Notes: generated by a model not told the origin, from the letters alone. A DNA stretch of 64,000 nucleotides from Pseudanabaena sp. PCC 7367 (GCF_000317065.1 NC_019701.1:3854001-3918000), one strand, 5' to 3'. Numbered from the stretch's first letter, positions 29,188-37,574 are shown. Numbers and translations: made by a program.

Positions 29188-29474
29188 GTAGGGGCTGGTG
29201 TAAACGTTAGTGCATCACCTATCAAAGCATGGGGTTCGGAGTGCTTCCCCAAATCTTCTCAGTTTGCCCAGGAGGACACCTGCTTGCTTCAACTAATCTC
29301 ATGGAGGAATTGAAGATGGCTTCGTCTTTCTATTGTATTGGAGGCTCTCTTGCAGTGGCGCTGTTGCAGGCCGGGTTGGTTAACTCAAGGTGTCCTCAGG
29401 GTAAATGTTAAGAAATTAAGGTGGTCTCTCCACTCATTGAACAGCGTAGAGGGGTTCGACTCCCCTCCCCTGCA
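29188..29474 (+). ncRNA. Candidate structured RNA closed by a tRNA-like acceptor and T arm
   Basis: The ends pair as a 7-bp acceptor stem (GTAGGGG 29188-29194 with CCCCTGC 29467-29473, one G-U) followed by an unpaired A, and just inside is a textbook T arm: AGGGG, loop TTCGACT, CCCCT (29450-29466). Between them are a hairpin GGTG/CACC (29197-29219), an H-type pseudoknot (AAGCA 29225-29229 with TGCTT 29242-29246; GGGG 29231-29234 with CCCC 29247-29250), and a long helix of about 18 bp (29262-29281 with 29388-29406, including ten perfect pairs GAGGACACCT/AGGTGTCCTC). A TATAAT lies upstream and a T run follows at about 29485. No CCA is encoded. The plan resembles tmRNA, but the conserved tmRNA 5' sequence and a standard tag peptide are absent. 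Class unknown; the pairing is seen, transcription is inferred. Confidence 0.5.
29316..29411 (+). CDS. Possible 31-codon ORF inside the structured RNA
   Basis: ATG 29316 is preceded by GGAGG (29303-29307) at an ideal 8-base spacing. The peptide begins MASSFYCIGGSLAVALLQAG and ends at TAA 29411; it is hydrophobic in the middle with three Cys. An in-frame ATG at 29301 would add five residues. Its 3' part overlaps the downstream strand of the long RNA helix, so translation and folding would compete. It could be chance. Confidence 0.25.
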   Translation: MASSFYCIGGSLAVALLQAGLVNSRCPQGKC

Positions 29475-29983
29475 TTTCTCTATATTTTTTCTTTATTCAA
29501 GTAGCTTTAGCTTGATGATTCTATGTTGTGTTAACAATTGCCCAACCTACTTCATCAAGCTTTTAAATCTCTAAAGATAATAAAAATTAACCGTATCCAC
29601 CAAGACAATCATTGCGCCAAACAGCGGATAAGCTTTAGCTATTAATCAATGCAAGCAAGCCGATCGATTACAATCTTGCCCTACCTAACCATTTCCCATG
29701 CCTAGTCTGCTACACTGAATAGATTAATGAATGCATGAATGTTTTTAGGCTTGGCTAAAGTTCTACTCCGATCGCACAGCAACAATCAAAATTTCAATCA
29801 TTGCCCAAGTCTATCAACCTATTTACTAAGCACTGGCCAGGAAAAGTTAAGTAAGCCATTGTCGATCGGGCGATTACGATCGATAACTAGATGATCGGGC
29901 AAGTATTCTGAGACGTTTCTATTGGATTTTGGAAGGTGAAACAAATTGAGGCGAATAACGAAATAAATAGAGTCAAAGGTTCT
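29475..29983. other. Intergenic region, about 500 bases
   Basis: Spacer between the candidate RNA and the XRE-type regulator gene. T-rich start (possible terminator of the RNA), then AT-rich sequence. No further gene is supportable. Confidence 0.5.
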
Positions 29984-30670
29984 ATGAAATCGCTGGTTTC
30001 TCAGGCGTTAGATCGCACCATGTTTGAATTCAAAATTTCCGGTGCCCAGCTATCGCGGCAATCCGGAGTTTCGCAATCGCAACTGAGCCAATTTCGCACT
30101 GGCAAAGTTGACATCAGTACCTCTAATTTTGTCAAAATTGTGCGAGCTTTGCCGGATGAAGCAAGGCGCTATTATCTGAGCCTGGTATTCAATGTGGGCT
30201 GGGAGTCGGCTTTGTTGCAGGGAATGCCAGCAGAAGTGGCAAGCAACCGGTTAGCTAGTAGTGGCATGAATGAAGGCAGGCCGGAATCAGCATCAGCCCT
30301 GGTGCAATTTATCCGCGCTTGGCTGGAACGCAATCAGGTCACCATGATGGAGTTTGAGCTGGCGATCCAGCAGCGCACTAACCTCACCTTGGCGAAGCTA
30401 AAAGAGATTGTGGCTGGCAGAATGCCCACTGAAACTGAGCTGGGCTATCTGGGGATGGTGCTGCGGGATGATCGTAATCAACCGTTTGAGTTTGAATATC
30501 TAAAAGCAATCTGTGAGCAAAATTCGATTCCCTCAGCTAATTCCACTAATTCCAGTAATCCTGGCAATGCTAGTTCGGGGCAATCGCGCAATAGTCCTAA
30601 TAGTCCTAATAGTCCGAATAGTAAAGAGAATGACCCACAGAATGGCGATTGTAGCCCCCAACCCAATTAG
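29984..30670 (+). CDS. XRE-type helix-turn-helix protein
   Basis: A 228-residue protein. The N-terminal Cro/C1-type HTH is clear: ISGAQLSRQSGVSQSQLSQFRTGK (given in parts: helix 2 GAQLSRQSG, recognition helix SQSQLSQFRTG). A second helical region (about 105-180) looks like a degenerate repeat of the same fold (MMEFELAIQQRTNLTLAKLKEI). The C-terminal tail is Asn/Ser/Pro-rich with a 9-bp tandem repeat (AATAGTCCT, about 30592-30627). Start at ATG 29984 with AAAGG upstream; a GTG at 29936 would add 16 residues. Target unknown. Confidence 0.85.
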   Translation: MKSLVSQALDRTMFEFKISGAQLSRQSGVSQSQLSQFRTGKVDISTSNFVKIVRALPDEARRYYLSLVFNVGWESALLQGMPAEVASNRLASSGMNEGRPESASALVQFIRAWLERNQVTMMEFELAIQQRTNLTLAKLKEIVAGRMPTETELGYLGMVLRDDRNQPFEFEYLKAICEQNSIPSANSTNSSNPGNASSGQSRNSPNSPNSPNSKENDPQNGDCSPQPN

Positions 30671-30776
30671 CGATCAACTAGCTATTTCAACTATCGGCTA
30701 ATTAACAAGAGTTCGATTGTCCTGGAGTGATCGATTAGATTCTTGGTATCCTCTAGATTTTTACCTGGCAATAGAT

Positions 30777-31529
30777 TCAGGTAAGGTTTAGGCCACCATC
30801 GGCAATCACAATCTCGCCCGTAAGATAACTACTGGCAATTAACATCGAGGCAATCTGGGCAATTTCTGCCGGTTGCGCCCCCCTTCCCATCGGCGATCGC
30901 TGTCGCCAGAGATTTTGCGCGTCTGTCCAGTTTTTGCTCATGGATGTATCTACCAACCCTGGCGCGATTCCATTGATCCGAATTTCTGGAGCAAGACTGA
31001 CCGCCAAAAGCCGGGTGATATGGTTAAGCGCTGCCTTGCTAGCCGCATAGGGGATTGAGGCTCCTTTGGGGCGAATGCCAGCATGGGAGCTAATGTTAAT
31101 AATGCAGCTAGTATAATCCTGGCCAGAAGCTTCGCGCAAAGCGGTTTCGGCCTCAGCGATCAATGTCCAGGGGGCAATTACGTTCACCTCATGGAGTTGT
31201 CGCCAGATTTCGGGAGTAGCTTGTTTAAGTTCATGGTGGGGAATTTCGGCGGTGATCCCAGCATTATTGACTAAAACATCTAAGCGATCGTGATGGGCCA
31301 ACACCTCCGCAATCAATTCACTTGCTTGGTCTTGATCGGCAAGATCGGCTTGATTATAGGAGGCATTTTCGTAGGATTGCGCTAGTGCTTGGCCAGTTTC
31401 GATCGAAGCTTTGGAATGAAACGCGATCGTAAAGCCATCGATCGCCAGTTGTTTAGCGATCGCCAGGCCAATCCCAGAGGTCGAACCAGTCACCAGAGCA
31501 ACCCTATCTTTGTTTCTAGTTCGCTCCAT
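30777..31529 (-). CDS. SDR family oxidoreductase
   Basis: A 250-residue classical short-chain dehydrogenase. NAD(P)-binding TGSTSGIG (near 15), structural NNAG, catalytic Ser in NISSHAG and YxxxK as YAASK, and the C-terminal IVIADGGLNL. The sequence is FabG-like and might reduce a 3-oxoacyl or sugar substrate, but substrate cannot be read. It is followed by nothing on its strand and converges with the XRE gene. Confidence 0.93.
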   Translation of the reverse strand: MERTRNKDRVALVTGSTSGIGLAIAKQLAIDGFTIAFHSKASIETGQALAQSYENASYNQADLADQDQASELIAEVLAHHDRLDVLVNNAGITAEIPHHELKQATPEIWRQLHEVNVIAPWTLIAEAETALREASGQDYTSCIINISSHAGIRPKGASIPYAASKAALNHITRLLAVSLAPEIRINGIAPGLVDTSMSKNWTDAQNLWRQRSPMGRGAQPAEIAQIASMLIASSYLTGEIVIADGGLNLT

Positions 31530-31601
31530 GCCTAACTCACTTCTCCCTGTGCTCTCTCAGGCTCGAATCAGATCGATGCAATTATTTAAATTATTGATCG
31601 C

Positions 31602-32258
31602 TTAATGGGCAACACTCAGCGGTCGCCAATCCTTGCTGATCGAAATGCGAGCTGGATAACCCAAAAAATCATCGGCAATAAAGAAATCCTTGGTATATTC
31701 CGCCATGCTGCCATCAACCCGCCGCAATCGGAACGTGAAATTATCTACCCGCCCGTTTTGCCGCAATTCCCGCTGTAAAACTTCATAATCATCCATCGAA
31801 TCACGCCACAGCCACAGAAAATTAATGCCAATATATTGGGCTGGCATCCAGGTAATCCGATCGGCAGAAAAGCGATCGTTGAGCAACAGGCAAGTATTAG
31901 TCAGATGATTGGTCACACAAACAGGATCGCCAGCATCCCTGACGAAATCCAAAATATCGCGGTAATCGAGCTTTTGAGGCGCTCTTAGTAGATTGTCATC
32001 CATACTCTGTCGGACTCGATCCGAAAAGTTGGGCAAACCCTGCTCAGGAAATGGATTAAAGGGCGAAGCAAAATCCTGCCCCTTCACCACTAACTTAATT
32101 TTACCGCTGTGGTGAAACAGCCTGGTGATTCCTATCCATTCTTGACGTTGTTCCCAAAGCAAATTAGCAACAGAGATGCTTGGGCAATCGATTACCAGTC
32201 CAGATCCAGTGCTCTTAAGTGCGCACTGAGCTAACAAATTCTCAACCGCTACGGTCAT
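31602..32258 (-). CDS. PAS-like sensor protein without output domain
   Basis: A 218-residue protein. The C-terminal part (about 135-212) has a PAS-type pattern: DDYEVLQRELRQNGRVDNFTFRLRRVDGSMAEYTKDFFIADDF in pieces resembling PAS/PAC loops and the final strand PARISISKD. The N-terminal half is not recognised. No kinase, cyclase or HTH domain is attached, so it probably acts as a single-domain sensor or adaptor. Upstream of the SDR gene on the same strand, 72 bases away, so the two may be co-transcribed. Confidence 0.75.
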   Translation of the reverse strand: MTVAVENLLAQCALKSTGSGLVIDCPSISVANLLWEQRQEWIGITRLFHHSGKIKLVVKGQDFASPFNPFPEQGLPNFSDRVRQSMDDNLLRAPQKLDYRDILDFVRDAGDPVCVTNHLTNTCLLLNDRFSADRITWMPAQYIGINFLWLWRDSMDDYEVLQRELRQNGRVDNFTFRLRRVDGSMAEYTKDFFIADDFLGYPARISISKDWRPLSVAH

Positions 32259-32912
32259 AGAATCTACACACCCTATATAGTTTTTGTTAGATGCCTCGAA
32301 ATGCAGTCCAGAAGATTTCAGCTTATAGTCCTGCTAGGGTGAAAACCCATCTCAGGTATTTTTGCATACTTTGTGAGTTTATGTGAGCGTATGTGAGTTT
32401 AATTTTTATGAATTCATAAATATTCTTCCCAGGGCTTGTACCTATGCTTGATTGTAGACTTGATTGTAGAAAAGTTATGGCGATCGCTCTGTCTATTGGC
32501 TTGAACAATCTATCCATTACCAGGAAAGGCTTTGCGATTGTTAAGAGTAAATCTGCTATCCACAAACACTAAACACGTTTGGAATTGATATATAGATTTG
32601 GGTCTAGGTTATTTCAAGGGAGGGCATAGAAATCTTGATTAATTCCAATTAGCTCAGGTTAAATTAGCCGATCGCCTGAATCTTTTTCTAGCAAGTTGGA
32701 TTTCTAACCGCTACTTAGACTTTGCGATCGCCAGCCTCACTTACCCTCACTTAGGCTTACTTAGACAATTTAAGCGCCCCAGAGCCCAAATTTATCATAG
32801 CGATCGGACAAAACAACAAACATGTTGTTAAATATCTTGTAAAGTAGTAATCAGGTAATCACTAGTTACCAATTACAACAAATCCTCTCGCTACGCTGTT
32901 ATAACTAACAAC
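32259..32912. other. Intergenic region, about 650 bases
   Basis: Spacer between the divergent PAS-protein gene and sufS. An 80-codon frame on the minus strand (32323-32565) looks non-coding. The one clear element is the CAAC-N6-GTTG inverted repeat at 32814-32827, listed separately. Confidence 0.5.
32812..32829 (+). promoter_or_regulatory. SufR-type operator upstream of sufS
   Basis: AACAACA, spacer of four, TGTTGTT: a perfect inverted repeat that contains CAAC-N6-GTTG (32814-32827). This is the form reported for the operator of SufR, the iron-sulfur cluster repressor of the suf operon in Synechocystis. It lies 85 bases before the sufS ATG, where a repressor would act. The match is seen; regulation is inferred. 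Confidence 0.65.
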
Positions 32913-34175
32913 ATGACTAGTACCGCGCCTAAGATTCAAACCCTTACGATCGCCGATCGCACCAGAGCCGACTTCCCGATCCTGAATCAAGAAGTCAATG
33001 GCCAGCCGTTGATTTATTTCGACAATGCGGCCAGCTCCCAGAAACCGATCGCGGTGCTTGATGCTTGGCGCTATTACTATGAGCATGACAACGCCAATGT
33101 ACATCGCGGCGCGCATACCCTCAGCGCCAGGGCGACCGATGCCTATGAACTAGCCAGGGAAAAAGTGGCTAAGTTTATTAATGCCCGGTCATCCCAGGAG
33201 ATTGTCTATACCCGCAATGCCAGCGAGGCGATCAACCTGGTGGCCTATAGCTGGGGCATGGCTAATTTAAACAAAGGCGATGAAGTGATTCTGTCGGCAA
33301 TGGAACACCATAGCAACCTGGTGCCCTGGCAAATGGTGGCACAAAAAACGGGTGCGGTGTTGCGGCATGTACAAATCACTGATTCCGGTGAGCTGGATCT
33401 AGAGCATTACAAAACGCTGCTGAGTGATAGGACAAAATTAGTCTCGATCGTCCATGTTTCCAATACGCTGGGCTGCATCAATCCGATCGCTGAGATCATC
33501 TCCCTAGCCCACGATCGCGGTATCAAAGTTTTGCTGGATGCCTGCCAGAGTGTGCCGCATATGCCGATCGATGTCCAGGCGATCGATTGTGATTGGCTGG
33601 TGGCTTCGGGGCATAAGATGTGTGCGCCGACGGGGATTGGTTTTTTATATGGCAAATTAGATTTACTGCGGGAGATGCCGCCGTTTCTAGGGGGTGGCGA
33701 GATGATCGCGGAGGTTTACTTAGATCATTCCACCTATGCGGATTTGCCCCACAAGTTTGAGGCGGGTACACCAGCAATCGGCGAGGCGATCGCCCTGGGT
33801 GCGGCGATCGATTATTTACAAAACATTGGCATGGACAAGATCTACGCCTATGAGCAGGAGTTGGCGGGCTACCTGTTGAAAAGAATGCTAGAAATCCCCG
33901 AAATTCAAATCTATGGCCCCCTCGATCATCGTGCGGCGTTGGTGGCGTTTGCGCCGAAGGCTGGTTTTCATGCTAATGATGTGGCGGAAATTCTGGATCA
34001 ATCGGGCGTGGCGATCCGATCGGGGCATCACTGCACGCAGCCGTTGCATAGTCATTTTGGGATCACGGGGACGGCCAGGGCGAGTTTGTATTTTTATAAT
34101 ACGGTTGCGGAGATCGATGCGTTTATGGGGCATCTGCGGGAGGCGATCGCGTTTTTCAAAAATATTATGGGTTAG
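32913..34175 (+). CDS. sufS: SufS-type cysteine desulfurase
   Basis: A 420-residue PLP enzyme that takes sulfur from cysteine for iron-sulfur cluster assembly. Visible: [25 protein letters not shown]-binding Lys235 in [10 protein letters not shown], and the persulfide Cys374 in [11 protein letters not shown], the short group-II loop typical of SufS. Full length. sufBCD are not in this window, so sufS is separated from them or they lie elsewhere. A SufR-type operator precedes it. Confidence 0.97.
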   Translation: MTSTAPKIQTLTIADRTRADFPILNQEVNGQPLIYFDNAASSQKPIAVLDAWRYYYEHDNANVHRGAHTLSARATDAYELAREKVAKFINARSSQEIVYTRNASEAINLVAYSWGMANLNKGDEVILSAMEHHSNLVPWQMVAQKTGAVLRHVQITDSGELDLEHYKTLLSDRTKLVSIVHVSNTLGCINPIAEIISLAHDRGIKVLLDACQSVPHMPIDVQAIDCDWLVASGHKMCAPTGIGFLYGKLDLLREMPPFLGGGEMIAEVYLDHSTYADLPHKFEAGTPAIGEAIALGAAIDYLQNIGMDKIYAYEQELAGYLLKRMLEIPEIQIYGPLDHRAALVAFAPKAGFHANDVAEILDQSGVAIRSGHHCTQPLHSHFGITGTARASLYFYNTVAEIDAFMGHLREAIAFFKNIMG

Positions 34176-34350
34176 GGGATTTTTGCTTGAGCCTGGTTGA
34201 TTTACATAAGTTAATGGCCGATCGCTGGACATTGGCTGGAATTTTCAGTAGATTATTAATGTGATCTCCAGAGGTCGCCCGATCCTTGAGAACTAAATAG
34301 TTTTTTCGATCGTTTGGAGGAGCTTGTTTTTTGTTATGCAAGCTGTTCAG

Positions 34351-34834
34351 TCCTCCAATTTTTTACCCCGCAAGGGGACTGAAATATTTTTTCCTGGTTT
34401 CCCATGCACAGGGAACATCCTGAGTTTTCAACCTTTAAGCCCACTACCCCATAAGGGGACTGAAACGGCTGTGTGCCATCGTCCTGTCCTGTGTCAATTC
34501 CATTGCATTGCTCTATTACCCCGTAAGGGGACTGAAACACTAGCCCCTAATTAGGGGGAGTGGGAACAGGCTCATCTTTCAAACCCACTACCCCGCAAGG
34601 GGACTGAAACTTTTATATCCATCTGGACAATCGTCGTCTTCGTCTGCATCTTTCAAACCCACTACCCCGCAAGGGGACTGAAACGAGACAGAGTCTGAGA
34701 AGGTGCACTTTCAAGCTCAGTAGACTTTCAAACCCACTACCCCGCAAGGGGACTGAAACTCAATTTCCAGCCAAGGATGGCCTTGAGTAGGATTCTAGCT
34801 TCTTTCAAACCCACTACCCCGCAAGGGGACAAAC
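34351..34834 (+). CRISPR. Orphan CRISPR array, seven repeats, six spacers
   Basis: The 35-base repeat begins CTTTCAAACCCACTA and ends CCCCGCAAGGGGACTGAAAC, with a CCCC/GGGG hairpin. Repeats at 34351, 34432, 34504, 34576, 34650, 34725 and 34802; spacers of 46, 37, 37, 39, 40 and 42 bases. The ACTGAAAC end matches the 8-base 5' tag of type I-D/III crRNAs, giving transcription rightward. The three left repeats are decayed in their 5' halves, with hairpin loops changed to ATAA and GTAA but the stem kept; the last lacks TG near its end. No cas gene is in the window. Confidence 0.95.
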
Positions 34835-34953
34835 TGCTAAAAAGCGCAAAAAACAAAACAAATAAAAAATAGATTAAGAAAACCCCTAGCGCCATAGCAA
34901 AAATGCGAATAGGATGATTTCATTGGAAAAGGAAACCGCAACCTTGTTAAACA

Positions 34954-35178
34954 ATGGCAAACCTGTTTGAAACAAATTTTCCCAATATAGTGATCTGGGT
35001 AGAATCCTACGGCTACATCGAAATTGGCGACATCGAAGACAGCGACTCATACGTTCGCGCCATGAAAGAAGGCGATCCGATCTGGGAGGGCGGCAACAGC
35101 TACGCCAGCCTCGATGAAGCCCTCCAAGACCTGGAAGAAGGCATCACCGAATGGCTCGAAGAACACGGCGAGTTATAA
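34954..35178 (+). CDS. Small acidic protein of unknown function
   Basis: A 74-residue, strongly acidic protein (NFPNIVIWVESYGYIEIGDIED, in parts, then a helix DEALQDLEEGITEWLEEHGEL). The alternation of beta strands then an amphipathic acidic helix looks like a genuine folded domain. It starts about 120 bases after the CRISPR array. I do not recognise the family; an anti-toxin-like or regulatory role would be guesswork. Confidence 0.75.
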   Translation: MANLFETNFPNIVIWVESYGYIEIGDIEDSDSYVRAMKEGDPIWEGGNSYASLDEALQDLEEGITEWLEEHGEL

Positions 35179-35268
35179 GAGTTGCCAATCAGATATAGAG
35201 TGAGCAATCGCTCCGCCCCAGATGAACCTATTTAAAAATTGGCTCGAAAATCTAGCTCGGTCAGGAAA

Positions 35269-35282
35269 GCTTGATATCAAGC
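35269..35282. promoter_or_regulatory. 14-base perfect palindrome upstream of glcE
   Basis: GCTTGATATCAAGC, 61 bases before the glcE start. A perfect dyad in a promoter-like position; possible operator, no known regulator matched. Confidence 0.35.
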
Positions 35283-35342
35283 GGCCGATTAGTTGGATAA
35301 TAGAATCATCAAAATTATATTCAGGGCAGGACTTGCGACACC

Positions 35343-36794
35343 GTGAAAGCAGCAGAGAAAGAAGCGATCGCCGATGCATACACCGAGCTATTGGGTTCCG
35401 AGAACGTCGTAACCTACGAATACCTCGCGCCAATGCTCAAAAAGCGGATTAATAACTCGATCGCCCCGACTAGTGGTGAAACAGGTGCATCAGCCGATCG
35501 ACCCGACCATAGTATTTGCTGCGTCGTCTATCCCCAGAGCCAGGTGCAACTGTCCGAAGCGATCGCCCTTGCCCATGAAAACAAATGGCGCGTGATCCCC
35601 TGTGGCAACGGCAGCAAAATCGATTGGGGTGGCTTGGCCAGTGGCGCGGAAGTGGTGGTTAGTACCTCGCGGCTAAATCATCTGGTGGAACATGCGATCG
35701 GCGATCTCACCGTTACCGTCGAAGCGGGGATTAATTTCATTGAACTGCAATCGGTCTTGGCGGAAGCAAATCAATTTTTGGCGATCGATCCTGCCTATGC
35801 CAGGCGATCGACCCTGGGTGGGATTGTGGCGACGGGGAATAGTGGATCGCTGCGTCATCGCTATAACAGTGTGCGCGACATGTGCATTGGCATTTCGTTT
35901 GTGCGCTACGACGGCGAGATCGCCAAGGCGGGTGGTCAGGTGGTCAAGAACGTGGCAGGCTATGACCTGATGAAGCTCTTGACGGGCTCCTATGGCACTC
36001 TGGGCATAATTTCCCAGCTTACCTTTCGGCTCTATCCCCTGCCCGAAGCGTCTGGTACTGTGATTGTAAAGGGTTCCAACGAGGCGATCGCCCGACTCCG
36101 TACCGAACTCCTCAGCGCCACACTCACCCCCACGGTGGTAGATATTTTGTCTAATCAAGCAATGGAGCATCTGGGCTATGGCAAAAGTCTGGGCTTGGTG
36201 ATCCGGTTCCAGACCATCCCTGCCAGCATCAAGGAACAATCCGATCGGGTGCAGGAGTTGGCGAAATCGGTGCAACTAGCTAAACCAATGGAAGTTGATG
36301 TGATTGCTGAAACAGCGGAGGCCGATACCTGGCAAGCGATCGATAACCTCTATTGGCATGGCGATCGAGAAAACTATACCCGCTCGAATACAGCCTTGCC
36401 CCAGGCGATCGTGGCTAAAATCGGCGTGCTAACCGATCAGGCTTGTTTGCTGATTACCGAAATTGAGGCGATCGTCGCCCAAAGGTTACCCAACTTCACC
36501 GCCTATGTGCGGGTGCATGCCAGCAGTGGTCTGGGGATTTTGCGCCTCCAACCCAACGAAAACACGGGCGAGGATTATGATTACCAAGCGATCGTAGCGA
36601 TCAAAGAGGCGATCGATAAAATTCGCTACTTGGTCAGCCGCAAAGAGGGTTTCCTTTCAATCCTGGAGGCTCCGGTGGCGCTCAAACAAGAGATCGACAT
36701 CTGGGATTACTCTGCCGACACGCTGACGCTGATGAAAAAGCTGAAGCAGGAGTTTGATCCACAAGGGATGTTCAGTGCCGATCGGTTGGTTTAG
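35343..36794 (+). CDS. glcE: Glycolate oxidase FAD-binding subunit GlcE
   Basis: A 483-residue FAD-binding type-4 (PCMH) protein. FAD pattern: IPCGNGSKIDWGG, TVEAGINFIELQSVLAE, DPAYARRSTLGGIVATGNSG, and KNVAGYDLMKLLTGSYGTLGI. The C-terminal cap ends in DPQGMFSADRLV. GlcE works with GlcD and GlcF to oxidise photorespiratory glycolate. The N-terminal about 60 residues carry an extra helical region. GTG start at 35343. No glcD or glcF is adjacent, so it is a split locus here. Confidence 0.92.
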   Translation: MKAAEKEAIADAYTELLGSENVVTYEYLAPMLKKRINNSIAPTSGETGASADRPDHSICCVVYPQSQVQLSEAIALAHENKWRVIPCGNGSKIDWGGLASGAEVVVSTSRLNHLVEHAIGDLTVTVEAGINFIELQSVLAEANQFLAIDPAYARRSTLGGIVATGNSGSLRHRYNSVRDMCIGISFVRYDGEIAKAGGQVVKNVAGYDLMKLLTGSYGTLGIISQLTFRLYPLPEASGTVIVKGSNEAIARLRTELLSATLTPTVVDILSNQAMEHLGYGKSLGLVIRFQTIPASIKEQSDRVQELAKSVQLAKPMEVDVIAETAEADTWQAIDNLYWHGDRENYTRSNTALPQAIVAKIGVLTDQACLLITEIEAIVAQRLPNFTAYVRVHASSGLGILRLQPNENTGEDYDYQAIVAIKEAIDKIRYLVSRKEGFLSILEAPVALKQEIDIWDYSADTLTLMKKLKQEFDPQGMFSADRLV

Positions 36795-36862
36795 GTATTA
36801 TGCGTATTGTGTAGATCAAGCAAGTCACTTAGCTTCCCTATAAGGCGATCGAGGTCAGCAAA

Positions 36863-37519
36863 ATGCAGCTTAAATTAGTGATCGGCAACAAGAACTATTC
36901 TTCCTGGTCACTGCGCCCCTGGTTGGTGCTAAAGCAATTGGGGGTGGAGTTTGAGGAAATCCTGATCCCACTGTTTGTGGGCGATTGGCGACAGCAAATA
37001 GGGCAATATACACCCGCTGGTAAGGTGCCAGTTTTAATTTGCGATCATTTTGCAATCTGGGAATCACTGGCGATCATGGAATTTCTGGTGGAGCAGTTCC
37101 CTGAAGCTAATTTATTACCAACCGATCCAGCCGCCAGGGCAATGAACCGATCGATCGCTGCCGAGATGCACGCCGGGTTTATTAATGTGCGTACCCATAT
37201 GCCCATGAACGGCCGTGCTCGCTATCCAGGCATGGGCAGAACAATCGATGTGCTGAAGGAAATCAACCGGATTACCACAATCTGGCGCGATTGCCGGAAT
37301 AGGTATGGCAGCGGTGGCGATCTGCTGTTTGGCCATTTCACGATCGCTGATGCCATGTATGCCCCGGTGGTGTTGCGGTTTGTCACCTATGGCGTGGAGC
37401 TAGACCCAGTTTGTCAGGCCTATCTGGAGGCAGTTTTAAACTTACCCGCAATGCAGGAGTGGTTAGCGGCAGGGGCGATCGAGCCTTATACAATCGCTAA
37501 CTATGAATATCAGGTTTAG
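36863..37519 (+). CDS. Glutathione S-transferase family protein
   Basis: A 218-residue cytosolic GST. The N-terminal thioredoxin-like domain has NKNYSSWSLRPWLVLKQLG with the catalytic Ser region, GKVPVL (cis-Pro) and ESLAIMEFL (glutathione binding); the C-terminal helical domain follows. The NKNYSSWS motif is typical of a bacterial GST subgroup. Substrate unknown. Follows glcE on the same strand by 68 bases, possibly co-transcribed. Confidence 0.92.
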   Translation: MQLKLVIGNKNYSSWSLRPWLVLKQLGVEFEEILIPLFVGDWRQQIGQYTPAGKVPVLICDHFAIWESLAIMEFLVEQFPEANLLPTDPAARAMNRSIAAEMHAGFINVRTHMPMNGRARYPGMGRTIDVLKEINRITTIWRDCRNRYGSGGDLLFGHFTIADAMYAPVVLRFVTYGVELDPVCQAYLEAVLNLPAMQEWLAAGAIEPYTIANYEYQV

Positions 37520-37574
37520 TAAGCTATTTAAACCAACAATTCAATTATCTCGATCGCTCTTGTTTGGTCAATTT

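Noticed and set aside
29188-29474. Straight annotation as tmRNA (ssrA)
   Set aside because: The T arm and acceptor fit, but the conserved 5' UUCGAC-type segment, an Ala-rich tag and the usual pseudoknot order are absent, so I only call it a candidate structured RNA.
29338-29574. A 78-codon plus-strand frame over the structured RNA
   Set aside because: It runs through the tRNA-like 3' end and the T-rich tail and has no protein-like pattern.
32323-32565. An 80-codon minus-strand frame upstream of the PAS gene
   Set aside because: No domain, poor codon pattern and no ribosome-binding site; considered non-coding.
34176-34350. A cas gene fragment or leader-encoded protein left of the array
   Set aside because: No open frame of note; only an AT-rich stretch with an AGCTTG/CAAGCT hairpin that could be part of a leader.
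34324-34554. Frames across the CRISPR array (both strands)
   Set aside because: Produced by repeat units; repeated PRKGTET-like residues are translated repeats.
35260-35290. Vector-like polylinker text near 35267 (AAGCTTGATATCAAG)
   Set aside because: The surrounding sequence is ordinary genome and the resemblance is limited to a GATATC palindrome; not evidence of cloning artefact.
35222-35452. A 76-codon frame overlapping the glcE start
   Set aside because: It runs into glcE in another frame and its second half is Arg-rich shadow sequence.
35673-36275. A 200-codon minus-strand frame
   Set aside because: Antisense to glcE, which has complete FAD-binding motifs.
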